Origin: Armatimonadota bacterium | GTDB lineage: Bacteria > Armatimonadota > Fimbriimonadia > Fimbriimonadales > GBS-DC | Direction: 5' to 3' | DNA length: 53,477 nucleotides | Assembly: GCA_023511915.1 (NCBI GenBank) | Contig: JAIMAN010000012.1 | Coordinates: 1-53,477 of the forward strand | Shown: in pieces, positions 14,541 to 22,503 of the stretch | Layout: every line of letters begins with the position of its first letter | Numbering within the stretch: the first letter of the stretch is position 1 | Position numbers and translations under genes: made by a program | The notes under the pieces: model-generated | Seen by the model: the letters and a program-made list of their open reading frames with translations, nothing else | Told to the model about the DNA's origin: nothing | The model's database searches: none

Positions 14541-15704
14541 ATGGCGAAACGCAAACTGAATGTCGCGCTCATCGGCTACCAATTCATGGGCAAGGCGCAT
14601 AGCAACGCCTACCGCCAAGTGAGCCGCTTCTTCCACGAGCTGGAGTACGAACCCGTGCTGAAGGTGATTTGCGGGCGCAACGAGGCGCGCGTGCGCGACG
14701 CCGCCCACAAATACGGCTTCGAAGAGTACGCGACCGACTGGCAACAGGTTGTCGCCCGCGAGGACATCGACCTCGTCGATGTGTCCACACCGGGCAACCT
14801 GCACGCGCCCATCTCCATCGAGGCTGCCAAGCACGGCAAAATCGTGCTGTGCGAGAAGCCCCTCGCGAACAACCTCGCCGAAGCCCGCGCGATGGTGCAA
14901 GCCGTCGAGCAAAACGGCGTCAAGCACGGCGTCTTCTTCAACTACCGCAAAGCGCCCGCCGTCGCCTACGCCAAGCAACTCATCGACGCAGGCGTCATCG
15001 GACAGGTCTACCACTTCCGCGCGACCTACCTGCAGGACTGGATTGTCGACCCGAACTTCCCGCTCGTGTGGCGGCTGCAGAAGCCCATCGCTGGCTCAGG
15101 CGTGCACGGCGACCTGAACGCGCACATCATCGACCTCGCGCATATGCTCGTGGGCGACATCAGCGAAGTATGCGGCATGATGCACACCTTCATCAGGCAA
15201 CGCCCGCTGCAAGCCGAGTCGGACGACCGTCTGGGTGGAACCGCCAGCACGGAGATGGGCGAGGTCACGGTCGACGACGCGGCGATGTTCCTCGCGCGGT
15301 TCAAAAACGGCGCGTTGGGCACCTTTGAAGCCACCCGCTTCGCGCTTGGGCGCAAGAACTACAACCGCTTCGAGATCAATGGCTCCAAAGGCAGCCTCGT
15401 GTTCAACTTGGAGCGGATGAACGAGCTGGAACTCTACTTGGAGACCGACCCAGCGGGCACGCGCGGCTTCCGCACGATTCAGGTGACCGAGAGCGTGCAT
15501 CCGTACATCAGCGCGTGGTGGCCGCCCGGACACATCATCGGCTACGAGCATACCTTCACGCACCTGGTGCGCGACGCGCTGGATGCCATCAGCAAGGGCG
15601 AGCAGCCCTCGCCAAGCTTCCACGACGGGCTGCGCTGCCAAGCGGTGCTGGAAGCCGTCGAACTCTCTGCTAACGAGCGGCGCTGGGTGGAAGTGCCGTA
15701 CTAA
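14541..15704 (+). CDS. Gfo/Idh/MocA family oxidoreductase
   Basis: The 387-residue protein has an N-terminal Rossmann region (VALIGYQFMGKAHSNAY, near 8-24) and the family motif VLCEKPLANN near 97-106. The C-terminal substrate domain has the GSGVHGDLNAHIIDLAHML block, in which the histidine and aspartate typical of the catalytic triad are present. Members oxidise or reduce sugars, inositols and related polyols with NAD(P). The substrate cannot be read from sequence alone. A strong AAAGGAGG site supports the ATG at 14541. It is followed by a repeat-rich gap. Confidence 0.88.
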   Translation: MAKRKLNVALIGYQFMGKAHSNAYRQVSRFFHELEYEPVLKVICGRNEARVRDAAHKYGFEEYATDWQQVVAREDIDLVDVSTPGNLHAPISIEAAKHGKIVLCEKPLANNLAEARAMVQAVEQNGVKHGVFFNYRKAPAVAYAKQLIDAGVIGQVYHFRATYLQDWIVDPNFPLVWRLQKPIAGSGVHGDLNAHIIDLAHMLVGDISEVCGMMHTFIRQRPLQAESDDRLGGTASTEMGEVTVDDAAMFLARFKNGALGTFEATRFALGRKNYNRFEINGSKGSLVFNLERMNELELYLETDPAGTRGFRTIQVTESVHPYISAWWPPGHIIGYEHTFTHLVRDALDAISKGEQPSPSFHDGLRCQAVLEAVELSANERRWVEVPY

Positions 15705-15712
15705 TCTTGTCC

Positions 15713-15845
15713 CCCTTGCCCGCGCGGCGGGCGAGGGAGCTTGTGGAGTGCGGAAGCGAAGCTTCCGCGAATGGCTGAAGCTGACGCTTCAGCACTCCAT
15801 AGAGTCGGCGCGCTGAGTCCCCTCTCCTAAGCAGTGGGAGAGGGG
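15713..15845. repeat. Structured intergenic repeat with nested hairpins
   Basis: The segment between two convergent genes holds four inverted repeats: GCCCGC/GCGGGC near 15718-15731, GCGGAAGC/GCTTCCGC (15750-15768), GCTGAAGC/GCTTCAGC (15774-15793) and CCCCTCTCC/GGAGAGGGG (15819-15845). The middle two are enclosed by TGGAGTGC (15744-15751) and GCACTCCA (15792-15799), so the unit could fold into a three-way junction. The last palindrome matches the one at 10551-10577. No open frame with a start signal is present. Confidence 0.7.
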
Positions 15846-15859
15846 CAGTGCTGACTGGC

Positions 15860-17059
15860 TCACCAAGTATCCGCGCTGCCCGATGAGTCGGGCTGAATCG
15901 GCGCGCCCAGCCACGAGAACGGATAGTTCGGGTCTTCCAGCTCCAACGCGGCTTTGGCGACCTGCAGAGGGCGGAAAGTGTCCATCATGACCGCCATCTC
16001 CTCCGTGCGCGTTGCGCCGAGACTCGCCTCCACTGCGCCGGGCTGCGGACCGTGCGGAATGCCCGACGGGTGCAGCGTAATCGAGCCGACCTCGATCCCG
16101 CGCCGACTACCAAACTTTTTGTTGACATAATACAGCACCTCATCGCTGTCGAGGTTGCTGTGATTGTAGGGCACGGGAACCGCCTGCGGGTGGTAGTCCA
16201 GCATGCGCGGGCAGAACGAACAGACCACGAAGCCTGGTCCCTCGAAGGTCTGGTGGATCGGCGGCGGCATATGGATGCGCCCCGTGATTGGCTCAAAGTC
16301 ATTGATATTAAACGCCCACGGGTAGACATAGCCGTCCCAACCGACCACATCGAACGGGTGGTGTTCGTAGTGGTAGGCGTAGACGCGCCCGCGACGGTGG
16401 ATACGCACCTCGAAGTCGCCGATGTCCGTGCGCGTTTCGAGCGTTTCGGGCGTACGGATGTCGCGCTCGCAATACGGCGAATGCTCCATCAGTTGCCCGT
16501 ACTCGTTGCGGTAGCGTTTGGGCGTCTCGATTTGTCCGCCGATGGCTTCGATCCAGACCAGCTTCGCGGGCAGCGCGTCGAACTGTAGCCGCCAGATGGT
16601 TCCGTGCGGGATAATCAGGTAGTCGCCCTCACGGAAGCGCAGATGCCCAAACTGCGTTTCGAGCGTGCCTGTGCCTTCGTGGACGAAAATCAGGTCGTCG
16701 CCGTCGGCGTTTTTGTAGAAGTAGTCCATCTGCTCGGCGGGGCGCGACACGGAGAAGATGACATTCTCGTTGAACATCAGCTCCACGCGCCCTGTGACCG
16801 CGTCGCCTGCAGGGGGCAGCTCGCCCGTGCGGAAGTGGCGGTGCTGCAAGACGGGTTCGTCTATCGGCTCGATGCGTCGCTCGTAGCAGGTGTGGAACTC
16901 TTTGACGCGCGTCGGCGGGTAGTAGTGATACAGAATCGACTGAATGCCCGAAAAGCCCTCTGTGCCCAGCACCTCTTCGGCGTACAGCCCGCCGTCAGGT
17001 CGGCGGAACTGGATATGCCGCTTCGGCGGCACCTGTCCCATGCGTACATACCACGGCAT
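15860..17059 (-). CDS. hmgA: Homogentisate 1,2-dioxygenase
   Basis: The 399-residue non-haem iron enzyme of the cupin superfamily opens the ring of homogentisate to maleylacetoacetate in tyrosine breakdown. Recognisable blocks are the N-terminal GFSGIQSILYH, FVHEGTGTLETQFG, the central VVGWDGYVYPWAFNINDFEPI and the metal-site region TLHPSGIPHGPQPGA. The ATG at 17059 has a GGGAGGT ribosome-binding site and a TATAAT box 31 nt upstream. Partner genes (maleylacetoacetate isomerase, fumarylacetoacetase, 4-hydroxyphenylpyruvate dioxygenase) are not in the window. A related cupin dioxygenase with another substrate remains possible. Confidence 0.85.
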   Translation of the reverse strand: MPWYVRMGQVPPKRHIQFRRPDGGLYAEEVLGTEGFSGIQSILYHYYPPTRVKEFHTCYERRIEPIDEPVLQHRHFRTGELPPAGDAVTGRVELMFNENVIFSVSRPAEQMDYFYKNADGDDLIFVHEGTGTLETQFGHLRFREGDYLIIPHGTIWRLQFDALPAKLVWIEAIGGQIETPKRYRNEYGQLMEHSPYCERDIRTPETLETRTDIGDFEVRIHRRGRVYAYHYEHHPFDVVGWDGYVYPWAFNINDFEPITGRIHMPPPIHQTFEGPGFVVCSFCPRMLDYHPQAVPVPYNHSNLDSDEVLYYVNKKFGSRRGIEVGSITLHPSGIPHGPQPGAVEASLGATRTEEMAVMMDTFRPLQVAKAALELEDPNYPFSWLGAPIQPDSSGSADTW

Positions 17060-17090
17060 CGTGGAATACCTCCCTATCGTGTGATACAGA

Positions 17091-17096
17091 ATTATA
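17091..17096 (-). promoter_or_regulatory. -10 box of hmgA
   Basis: CTATAAT on the minus strand lies 31 nt before the ATG at 17059. The leader carries GGGAGGT. This box lacks the upstream GG seen at most other promoters here. Confidence 0.6.
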
Positions 17097-17150
17097 GCAT
17101 GCGCGGGCGGTCGGAAAGGGGTATCTACGAATATGCCCGCGCATCTTGCA

Positions 17151-18266
17151 TCAGCCGATTTCGAACGCCTCAATCGGCGTGTTGTCCACGCGGTAGGCTT
17201 CCACGCGCAGCGCGCCGCGCACAGGCACGCGCACCTTGAGATAGCAGTAGATGCGCTCGCGCTTGGCGGTCCACGGCGTCGGTTCGGGCGCAAGGTCGTA
17301 CAGCGAGACGCCGCCGCCCCCGCAGGTCACATAGACCACGCCCGCGCCCTGTTTGTAGCGATTGCCCTGCTTGACCACCGCCGTGTTGTTGCGCATCGGG
17401 TACATCCGCTCGTACACATGGTCGTGCCCGTGGATCACCAAGTCCACGCGGTAGCGGTCAAACAAGGGCTGGAATCGGCGGATCATCCCTTCGTTGTTGC
17501 CGCGCCGTTGGGTGGAGCCGTACAGCGGGTGGTGCGCGAACACAATCAGCCAGCGCACATCGCGGTCGCGACGGGCGTTCTGCAGCGTGCGCTCCAGCCA
17601 CTGATACTGCGCTTCACTGTCGCGCTCGTTGCTGTTGAACGCCACGAACCGCGCGTTGCTAAGCGTGAAGTCGTAGTATTGCCCCTTATTGGGCATCGCG
17701 AAGCGCGTCTCGGCGGCGATGTAGCCGATGCGCTGCTCGCCGATGCGCTCGTTCTCGTGGTTGCCGAAGGAGACCATCACGGGCACGCGCGCCGCCAGCA
17801 CCTCCAACTGCTCCAGATAGGTGTCCCAGATAGGCTGGCGTCCGTTGGCATACGAGAGGTCGCCTGCGATGAAGTGGAAGGTCGGGTTCAGCGCCGCCAC
17901 ATTGCGCGAGTTCTGGATGCTGAATCGGGTCGTGCCGTGGTCGGCGAAGGCGGTGAAGGTGAAGTCGTGCAGTCCCTGCTGCGGCGTGCGGAACGCATAC
18001 GCCCGCGAGTAGCCGCCCTGCGCGCTGCCCACACGGTAGTAGTAGCGTTGTCCAGGTTTCAGGTCGCTCATCAACGCGCGGTAGACAACGCCCGTCTCGT
18101 AGGGATAACTCACCCGCTCGGCAGCCGCGCGCCTGCCCAACGCGGGCGTCTCCCCAAACTCCACCACAGGGCTGTCTACAGGCTGCTGTGTCTGCCAGGT
18201 GATGCTCATCTGCGTATGCACATCCGCGCCGAACGCTAACCGCAACTGCTTCGGTTCCGTAGCCAT
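17151..18266 (-). CDS. Purple-acid-phosphatase-like metallophosphoesterase
   Basis: The 371-residue protein has an N-terminal fibronectin-III-like domain (ITWQTQQPVDSPVVEFG, YYYRVG). A calcineurin-type catalytic domain follows, with the metal-binding motifs ADHGT, GDLSYANG, GNHE, FAHHPLYGS and HGHDHVYER in order. These are the dinuclear-metal ligands of purple acid phosphatases. Such enzymes are usually exported, yet no signal peptide precedes ATEPKQLRLAFG, and upstream in-frame codons do not supply one. The substrate is unknown. The ATG at 18266 lies 39 nt after the start of a GCAGGAGTC element. Confidence 0.85.
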   Translation of the reverse strand: MATEPKQLRLAFGADVHTQMSITWQTQQPVDSPVVEFGETPALGRRAAAERVSYPYETGVVYRALMSDLKPGQRYYYRVGSAQGGYSRAYAFRTPQQGLHDFTFTAFADHGTTRFSIQNSRNVAALNPTFHFIAGDLSYANGRQPIWDTYLEQLEVLAARVPVMVSFGNHENERIGEQRIGYIAAETRFAMPNKGQYYDFTLSNARFVAFNSNERDSEAQYQWLERTLQNARRDRDVRWLIVFAHHPLYGSTQRRGNNEGMIRRFQPLFDRYRVDLVIHGHDHVYERMYPMRNNTAVVKQGNRYKQGAGVVYVTCGGGGVSLYDLAPEPTPWTAKRERIYCYLKVRVPVRGALRVEAYRVDNTPIEAFEIG

Positions 18267-18296
18267 AGCATGACCCCGATTCGCAGTCGCGCGGGG

Positions 18297-18305
18297 GACT
18301 CCTGC
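18297..18305 (-). promoter_or_regulatory. GCAGGAGTC element upstream of the phosphoesterase gene
   Basis: GCAGGAGTC begins 39 nt before the ATG at 18266. It is followed 13 nt later by CGAATC, the same arrangement as at 2673-2681. No TATAAT-type box is present. Confidence 0.5.
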
Positions 18306-18363
18306 CGCGCCTATGCCTCTTGGAACGCCTTGCTGATTGCCCATCCCAGTGGAGCAGCACACC

Positions 18364-18861
18364 TCAGTCTGATCCTAATAGCTCCTGTAGCTGCGCCCAA
18401 TCTCCTCGCTCCACATCGAACTCTGCCAACCCTTCACGGTGCGCTGCACGCAATAACCGCCTATCGGCGCTCACGAACACTATCGGATTGCCACCCAACT
18501 CCGCTCTCCAACTCAACGCTGCCTGCAAGTGAACTGCATCCGCTGCCGTCAAACTATGTCGCGCCACCAACTCCACTACACCCGCCCAGTCTGCTTCTCC
18601 CAGACTCAGCAGTCGCACGAATCGCCTATCTGCTGCCAACTGCTGCACCAAACGTGCTAAGGCTGCCCTCCCCAGCTCACCCCGATTTGCCAGCCGATGC
18701 AGCACCGCAACGACCTCTGCCAAACCCAGCCAAGCACTGCCTATCAGCTGCTCTGATTGAGCTTGGGCATACTCCAGAAGTGCGTGCAGAACTGCGGAAC
18801 CTGGCTCGGCAACATAGCGCTTGACCCACGCGCTTGACTCCAGATAGGCCGCTTGGTTCAT
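18364..18861 (-). CDS. PIN-domain ribonuclease toxin (VapC-like)
   Basis: The 165-residue protein shows the PIN layout: YLESSAWVKRYV near 6-17 with Glu/Ser in place of the more common Asp-Thr-Ser, a middle acidic WLGLAEVVA, LTAADAVHLQAA near 110-121 and VFVSADRRLL near 134-143. These acidic residues coordinate the metal used to cut RNA. The ATG overlaps the antitoxin stop (ATGA at 18858-18861), a typical toxin-antitoxin operon. In this window it is the only one of three PIN genes that is intact. Confidence 0.85.
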   Translation of the reverse strand: MNQAAYLESSAWVKRYVAEPGSAVLHALLEYAQAQSEQLIGSAWLGLAEVVAVLHRLANRGELGRAALARLVQQLAADRRFVRLLSLGEADWAGVVELVARHSLTAADAVHLQAALSWRAELGGNPIVFVSADRRLLRAAHREGLAEFDVERGDWAQLQELLGSD

Positions 18862-19109
18862 TTCTGGCGCATGGCTTGGATGAGACGGCTCGCTCGCTTG
18901 GGGGCGAGGGCTTGGGCAGCTTGCTGCGACGCCTCTTCAAGGGAGGGAAGCGGTTCAGTGGCAGTCAGTTGCCAGAGGGCGTAGAGACGCTCAAAGAGTG
19001 CATCCGTTGGACAGAGGCGCACCTCCACTTCCACCTGCGTGCCATCGGGCAGGTGGGGGTCGGCTTCCAACTCAATCGTGCGTCCCCGAACAACACCGCG
19101 CAGGCTCAT
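18858..19109 (-). CDS. Antitoxin of PIN toxin (AF2212/DUF104-like)
   Basis: The 83-residue protein begins LRGVVRGRTIELEADPHLPDG. This is the short AF2212-type N-terminus also seen at 3295-3522, and a basic helical tail follows. It should bind and block the PIN toxin encoded immediately downstream and probably represses the operon. The ATG at 19109 has an AGGTGA ribosome-binding site. A TATACT box lies 19 nt upstream. Confidence 0.72.
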   Translation of the reverse strand: MSLRGVVRGRTIELEADPHLPDGTQVEVEVRLCPTDALFERLYALWQLTATEPLPSLEEASQQAAQALAPKRASRLIQAMRQK

Positions 19110-19128
19110 CGCTATTCACCTAAGTTGG

Positions 19129-19134
19129 AGTATA
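19129..19134 (-). promoter_or_regulatory. -10 box of the toxin-antitoxin operon
   Basis: GGGTATACT on the minus strand lies 19 nt before the antitoxin ATG. The short leader contains AGGTGA. Confidence 0.55.
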
Positions 19135-19190
19135 CCCGCGCCGCGATCTGTACGGTTCGCCGAACGCGACGACAGGGTTGTCTCGTGGAC

Positions 19191-19199
19191 GACTCCTGC
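19191..19199 (-). promoter_or_regulatory. GCAGGAGTC element upstream of the toxin-antitoxin operon
   Basis: GCAGGAGTC overlaps the last base of the permease stop codon and is followed by GTCCACGAGAC. It lies about 57 nt before the GGGTATACT box, further from the start than other copies, so its role here may differ. Confidence 0.4.
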
Positions 19200-20083
19200 T
19201 ACGCCTCCTGAAACGCCTTGCTAAGCGTCAGTTTCCACACCCCATAGGTCGCCAACAGCGTAATCAAAAACAACAGCCACGCCATCGCGCACGCATGCCC
19301 AAAGCGGAAAAACTCAAAGGCGTTCTGGAACAGATACAGCGCGTAAAATAGCGTGCTGTTTTCGGGACCGCCGCGCGTGGCGATGAAGGTCTGCGTGAAG
19401 TATTGGAACGCGCCAATCACACCGATAATCAGCATATACTGAATTACAGGCGCAATCTGGGGCAGGGTCACATGGCGCACCAGTTGCCAGCCGCATGCGC
19501 CGTCGAGGCGCGCCGCCTCGTACAGATGCACAGGCACGCCTTGCAACGCCGCAAGGTAAATCACCATCACCCCGCCGATTGCCCACAGGTCCATCACGAT
19601 AAAGCCCCACTTGGCGGTTGCGGGGTCGGTGAACCAGTTGAGGGCGGGCAGCCCCAGCCGATTCAGCCCTGCGTTCAAGGGCGCGGCTAACCCGTTCTGC
19701 GGGTTCAGCACCCACACCCACAAAAACGCCGTCGCCACCGCAGGCACGACCGACGGCAGGTAAAACAGCGCGCGATACACCGCCTGCCCGCGCAACGGCA
19801 GATTCAGCAGCAGCGCGAGACCAATCCCCACCACAATACTGAGCGGCACGCCGATCATAATAAACAGCGTGTTACCGACCGACTTCCAGAAGTAGTCGCG
19901 GTCGGCGAGCAGGCTGGCGTAGTTCTGCAGCCCCACCCAGCGCGGCGCACCCAGCACATTATAGTCCGTGAAACTGAAGTAGAGCGTCGCCAAGATGGGG
20001 TACAGCGTGAACAGCAGGAACCCCGCCAGCCACGGCAGGATGAACAGATGCCCGTAGAGTGTGCGCTGCAGTTCGCGAGACAC
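19199..20083 (-). CDS. ABC sugar transporter permease, MalF type (orphan)
   Basis: The 294-residue protein has six predicted membrane helices, beginning LYGHLFILPWLAGFLLFTLYP. It carries the EAA loop EAARLDGACGWQLVRHVTLP near 191-210 that docks on the ATPase. This is the class of permeases partnering with MalG-type subunits and a lipoprotein sugar-binding protein. Neither partner nor an ATPase gene is adjacent; the neighbours are a toxin-antitoxin pair and a divergent uvrA fragment. The start is GTG 20083, with TTCGAATC 9 nt upstream. The transported sugar is unknown. Confidence 0.85.
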   Translation of the reverse strand: MSRELQRTLYGHLFILPWLAGFLLFTLYPILATLYFSFTDYNVLGAPRWVGLQNYASLLADRDYFWKSVGNTLFIMIGVPLSIVVGIGLALLLNLPLRGQAVYRALFYLPSVVPAVATAFLWVWVLNPQNGLAAPLNAGLNRLGLPALNWFTDPATAKWGFIVMDLWAIGGVMVIYLAALQGVPVHLYEAARLDGACGWQLVRHVTLPQIAPVIQYMLIIGVIGAFQYFTQTFIATRGGPENSTLFYALYLFQNAFEFFRFGHACAMAWLLFLITLLATYGVWKLTLSKAFQEA

Positions 20084-20092
20084 GGGAGGGGA

Positions 20093-20118
20093 GATTCGAA
20101 GGCAGTGCAGATTCTCCT
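20093..20118 (-). promoter_or_regulatory. AGGAGAATC...TTCGAATC element upstream of the orphan permease
   Basis: On the minus strand AGGAGAATC is followed 9 nt later by TTCGAATC, which ends 9 nt before the GTG. The downstream half is at the same distance from the start as in the ThDP gene (2644), so this may be a degenerate copy of the same element. From 20119 to 20316 I see only a short CGTTGC/GCAACG hairpin near 20198-20215 and no gene. Confidence 0.35.
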
Positions 20119-20316
20119 ATCACCCCGCCGTGCCGTGCGCCGTTGGGGTCGCGAACCCCAGGTTCCTTTTTGGGAGGTCTGACCCGCTTCGCGATTCGTT
20201 GCCTGCGCAACGCTGCCACTCAGCCAAGCCATCACTCCCTGCCAAGTTAGGCGACGGTTCGATCCACCGCGGGCGTCACGCACACGGCAGGATACATGAT
20301 TATACCCGACGAGGGG

Positions 20317-20322
20317 TATAAT
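20317..20322 (+). promoter_or_regulatory. -10 box directly in front of the truncated uvrA
   Basis: GGGGTATAAT ends 6 nt before the ATG at 20329, matching the leaderless pattern of other genes in the window. It supports expression of the shortened frame. Confidence 0.6.
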
Positions 20323-20328
20323 TTCGTT

Positions 20329-22500
20329 ATGCCGCACGCGCCCATCGTTGCAGGAGAGCCAATCGCGCCCGATACCGAACTGCACTTTTCCGAGCATTTC
20401 GCCTGCCCCGACTGCGGGGTGAGCTTAGGCGAGTTGGAGCCGCGCAACTTCTCGTTCAACAGTCCCTACGGCGCATGCCCCGAATGCACAGGGCTGGGCA
20501 CAAAGACCGAGTTCGACCCCGACCTGATTGCGCCCGACCGCAGCCTCTCGATACGGCAGGGCGCGCTGCGTCCGTTCGTCAAGCGCGACGGCGAGATGAC
20601 CGACTGGCGGATGGCAATGCTGAAAGGCGTCGCCAAGCGGCTGGGCTTCACGCTCGACGCGCCCCTGCAAGACCTCGCGCCCGAACAGTTCCACGCCCTG
20701 ATGTTCGGCGCGGACGGCAATGTGACGGTCGCCTTCCGCAACCGCTGGGGACGCACCCGCTACATCGACACCGAGTTCGAAGGCATCATCAACATCCTGA
20801 AGCGTCGCTACGAGGAAACCGAGAGCGAATACATCAAGCAGGAGTTGGAGCAATACATGGCGACGCGCCCGTGCCCTGCGTGCGGGGGCAAGCGTCTCAA
20901 GCCCGAAAGCCTCGCCGTGACGGTTGGAGGCAAGACCATCGCGGAGGTCACGGCGATGAGCATCGAGGCAGCGGCGCGCTGGTTCGCCGACCTGGAGGCG
21001 CAACTCACGCCCCGCGAGCGCACGATTGCCGAACGCATCCTCAAGGAGGTGCGCGCGCGGCTGAACTTCCTGCTTGATGTCGGGCTGGGCTACCTGACGC
21101 TCGATCGCGCGGCGACCACGCTGTCGGGCGGCGAGGCGCAACGCATCCGACTCGCTACGCAAATCGGGTCGGGGCTGATGGGCGTGCTGTATGTGCTGGA
21201 CGAGCCGAGCATCGGACTGCACCAGCGCGACAACCAGAAACTCATCCGCACGCTGCAACGCCTACGCGACTTGGGCAACACGGTGCTGGTCGTAGAACAT
21301 GACGAAGAGACCATCCGCGCCGCCGACTATGTGATTGACCTCGGACCAGGCGCGGGCGAACACGGCGGAGAAGTCGTCGTCGCGGGCACGGTCGAAGAAG
21401 TCATGCGCTGCCCCGACAGCCTCACGGGGCAGTACCTGTCGGGCAAGCGGCGCATCGAAGTCCCCGCGATGCATCGACCGCCCCGCCCCGACCGCTGGCT
21501 GACCCTCCGCGGCGCACGCGCGAACAACCTCAAGAATATCACCGTGCGCATCCCGCTGGGGCTGTTCGTGTGCGTCACGGGCGTGTCGGGGTCGGGCAAA
21601 AGCACGCTGATTCAGGAGACCCTCTATCCCCGCCTGATGTACCATGTGTACGGCGCGCGGCGCGTGTGGGGCGAACACGACGCCATCGAAGGGCTGGAGC
21701 ATGTCGACAAGGTCATCGCCATCGACCAGTCGCCGATTGGGCGCACGCCGCGCAGCAACCCTGCGACCTACACGGGGGTGTTTGACCCCATCCGCGAGTT
21801 GTTCGCGGGCACACCCGAAGCGCGGGCGCGCGGCTACGCGCCCGGCAGGTTCAGCTTCAATGTCAAGGGCGGACGCTGCGAAGCCTGCCGCGGCGACGGG
21901 ATGATTAAGATCGAGATGCAGTTCCTGCCCGATGTCTATGTGCCGTGCGAGGTGTGCAAAGGGCAGCGCTACAACCGTGAGACGCTGGAGGTCAAGTTCA
22001 AGGATAAGACCATCGCCGATGTGCTGAACATGACCGTCGAGGAGGCGTTGGCGTTTTTCGCGCCGTTCCCTGCGATTGCCCGCAAACTGCAGACGCTGTA
22101 CGATGTCGGGCTGGACTACATCCGCTTGGGTCAGCCCGCGCCGACGCTGTCGGGCGGCGAGGCGCAGCGCGTCAAACTTGCCACCGAACTCAGCAAGCGC
22201 GCCACGGGCAACACCATCTACATCCTCGACGAGCCGACCACAGGCTTGCACTTCGAGGATGTGCGCAAGTTGCTGGGCGTGCTACACCGCCTCGTGGACG
22301 CAGGCAACACGGTGCTGGTGATTGAGCATAACCTCGATGTCATCAAGACGGCGGACTGGATTATCGACTTGGGTCCCGAAGGGGGCGACGCAGGCGGTTG
22401 GGTGGTCGCCGAGGGCACGCCCGAAGCGGTCGCCCACTGCGAGCGCAGTTATACGGGGCAGTTTCTGAAGGCGGTTTTGGGAGTGTGGACTAATCGATAG
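20329..22500 (+). CDS. uvrA: UvrA lacking its N-terminal region (first Walker A and UvrB-binding domain)
   Basis: The 723-residue frame begins just before the first zinc module ([12 protein letters not shown], Cys26 and Cys29; the equivalent cysteine is near residue 253 in E. coli). About 230 residues are absent, including the first Walker A and most of the UvrB-interacting domain. The rest is complete: the second zinc pair [11 protein letters not shown] signature [14 protein letters not shown] near 265, Walker B LYVLDEPS, the second Walker [10 protein letters not shown] near 418, the [15 protein letters not shown] zinc module, signature [15 protein letters not shown] near 606 and [12 protein letters not shown]. 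No missing part is found upstream. It could be a paralogue, a UvrA2-like derivative or a rearrangement relic. Confidence 0.85.
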   Translation: MPHAPIVAGEPIAPDTELHFSEHFACPDCGVSLGELEPRNFSFNSPYGACPECTGLGTKTEFDPDLIAPDRSLSIRQGALRPFVKRDGEMTDWRMAMLKGVAKRLGFTLDAPLQDLAPEQFHALMFGADGNVTVAFRNRWGRTRYIDTEFEGIINILKRRYEETESEYIKQELEQYMATRPCPACGGKRLKPESLAVTVGGKTIAEVTAMSIEAAARWFADLEAQLTPRERTIAERILKEVRARLNFLLDVGLGYLTLDRAATTLSGGEAQRIRLATQIGSGLMGVLYVLDEPSIGLHQRDNQKLIRTLQRLRDLGNTVLVVEHDEETIRAADYVIDLGPGAGEHGGEVVVAGTVEEVMRCPDSLTGQYLSGKRRIEVPAMHRPPRPDRWLTLRGARANNLKNITVRIPLGLFVCVTGVSGSGKSTLIQETLYPRLMYHVYGARRVWGEHDAIEGLEHVDKVIAIDQSPIGRTPRSNPATYTGVFDPIRELFAGTPEARARGYAPGRFSFNVKGGRCEACRGDGMIKIEMQFLPDVYVPCEVCKGQRYNRETLEVKFKDKTIADVLNMTVEEALAFFAPFPAIARKLQTLYDVGLDYIRLGQPAPTLSGGEAQRVKLATELSKRATGNTIYILDEPTTGLHFEDVRKLLGVLHRLVDAGNTVLVIEHNLDVIKTADWIIDLGPEGGDAGGWVVAEGTPEAVAHCERSYTGQFLKAVLGVWTNR

Positions 22501-22503
22501 CGA

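Noticed and set aside
20255-20275. GGTTCGATCC, also T-arm-like, upstream of uvrA
   Set aside because: The five bases on each side do not form a stem and no cloverleaf can be drawn.
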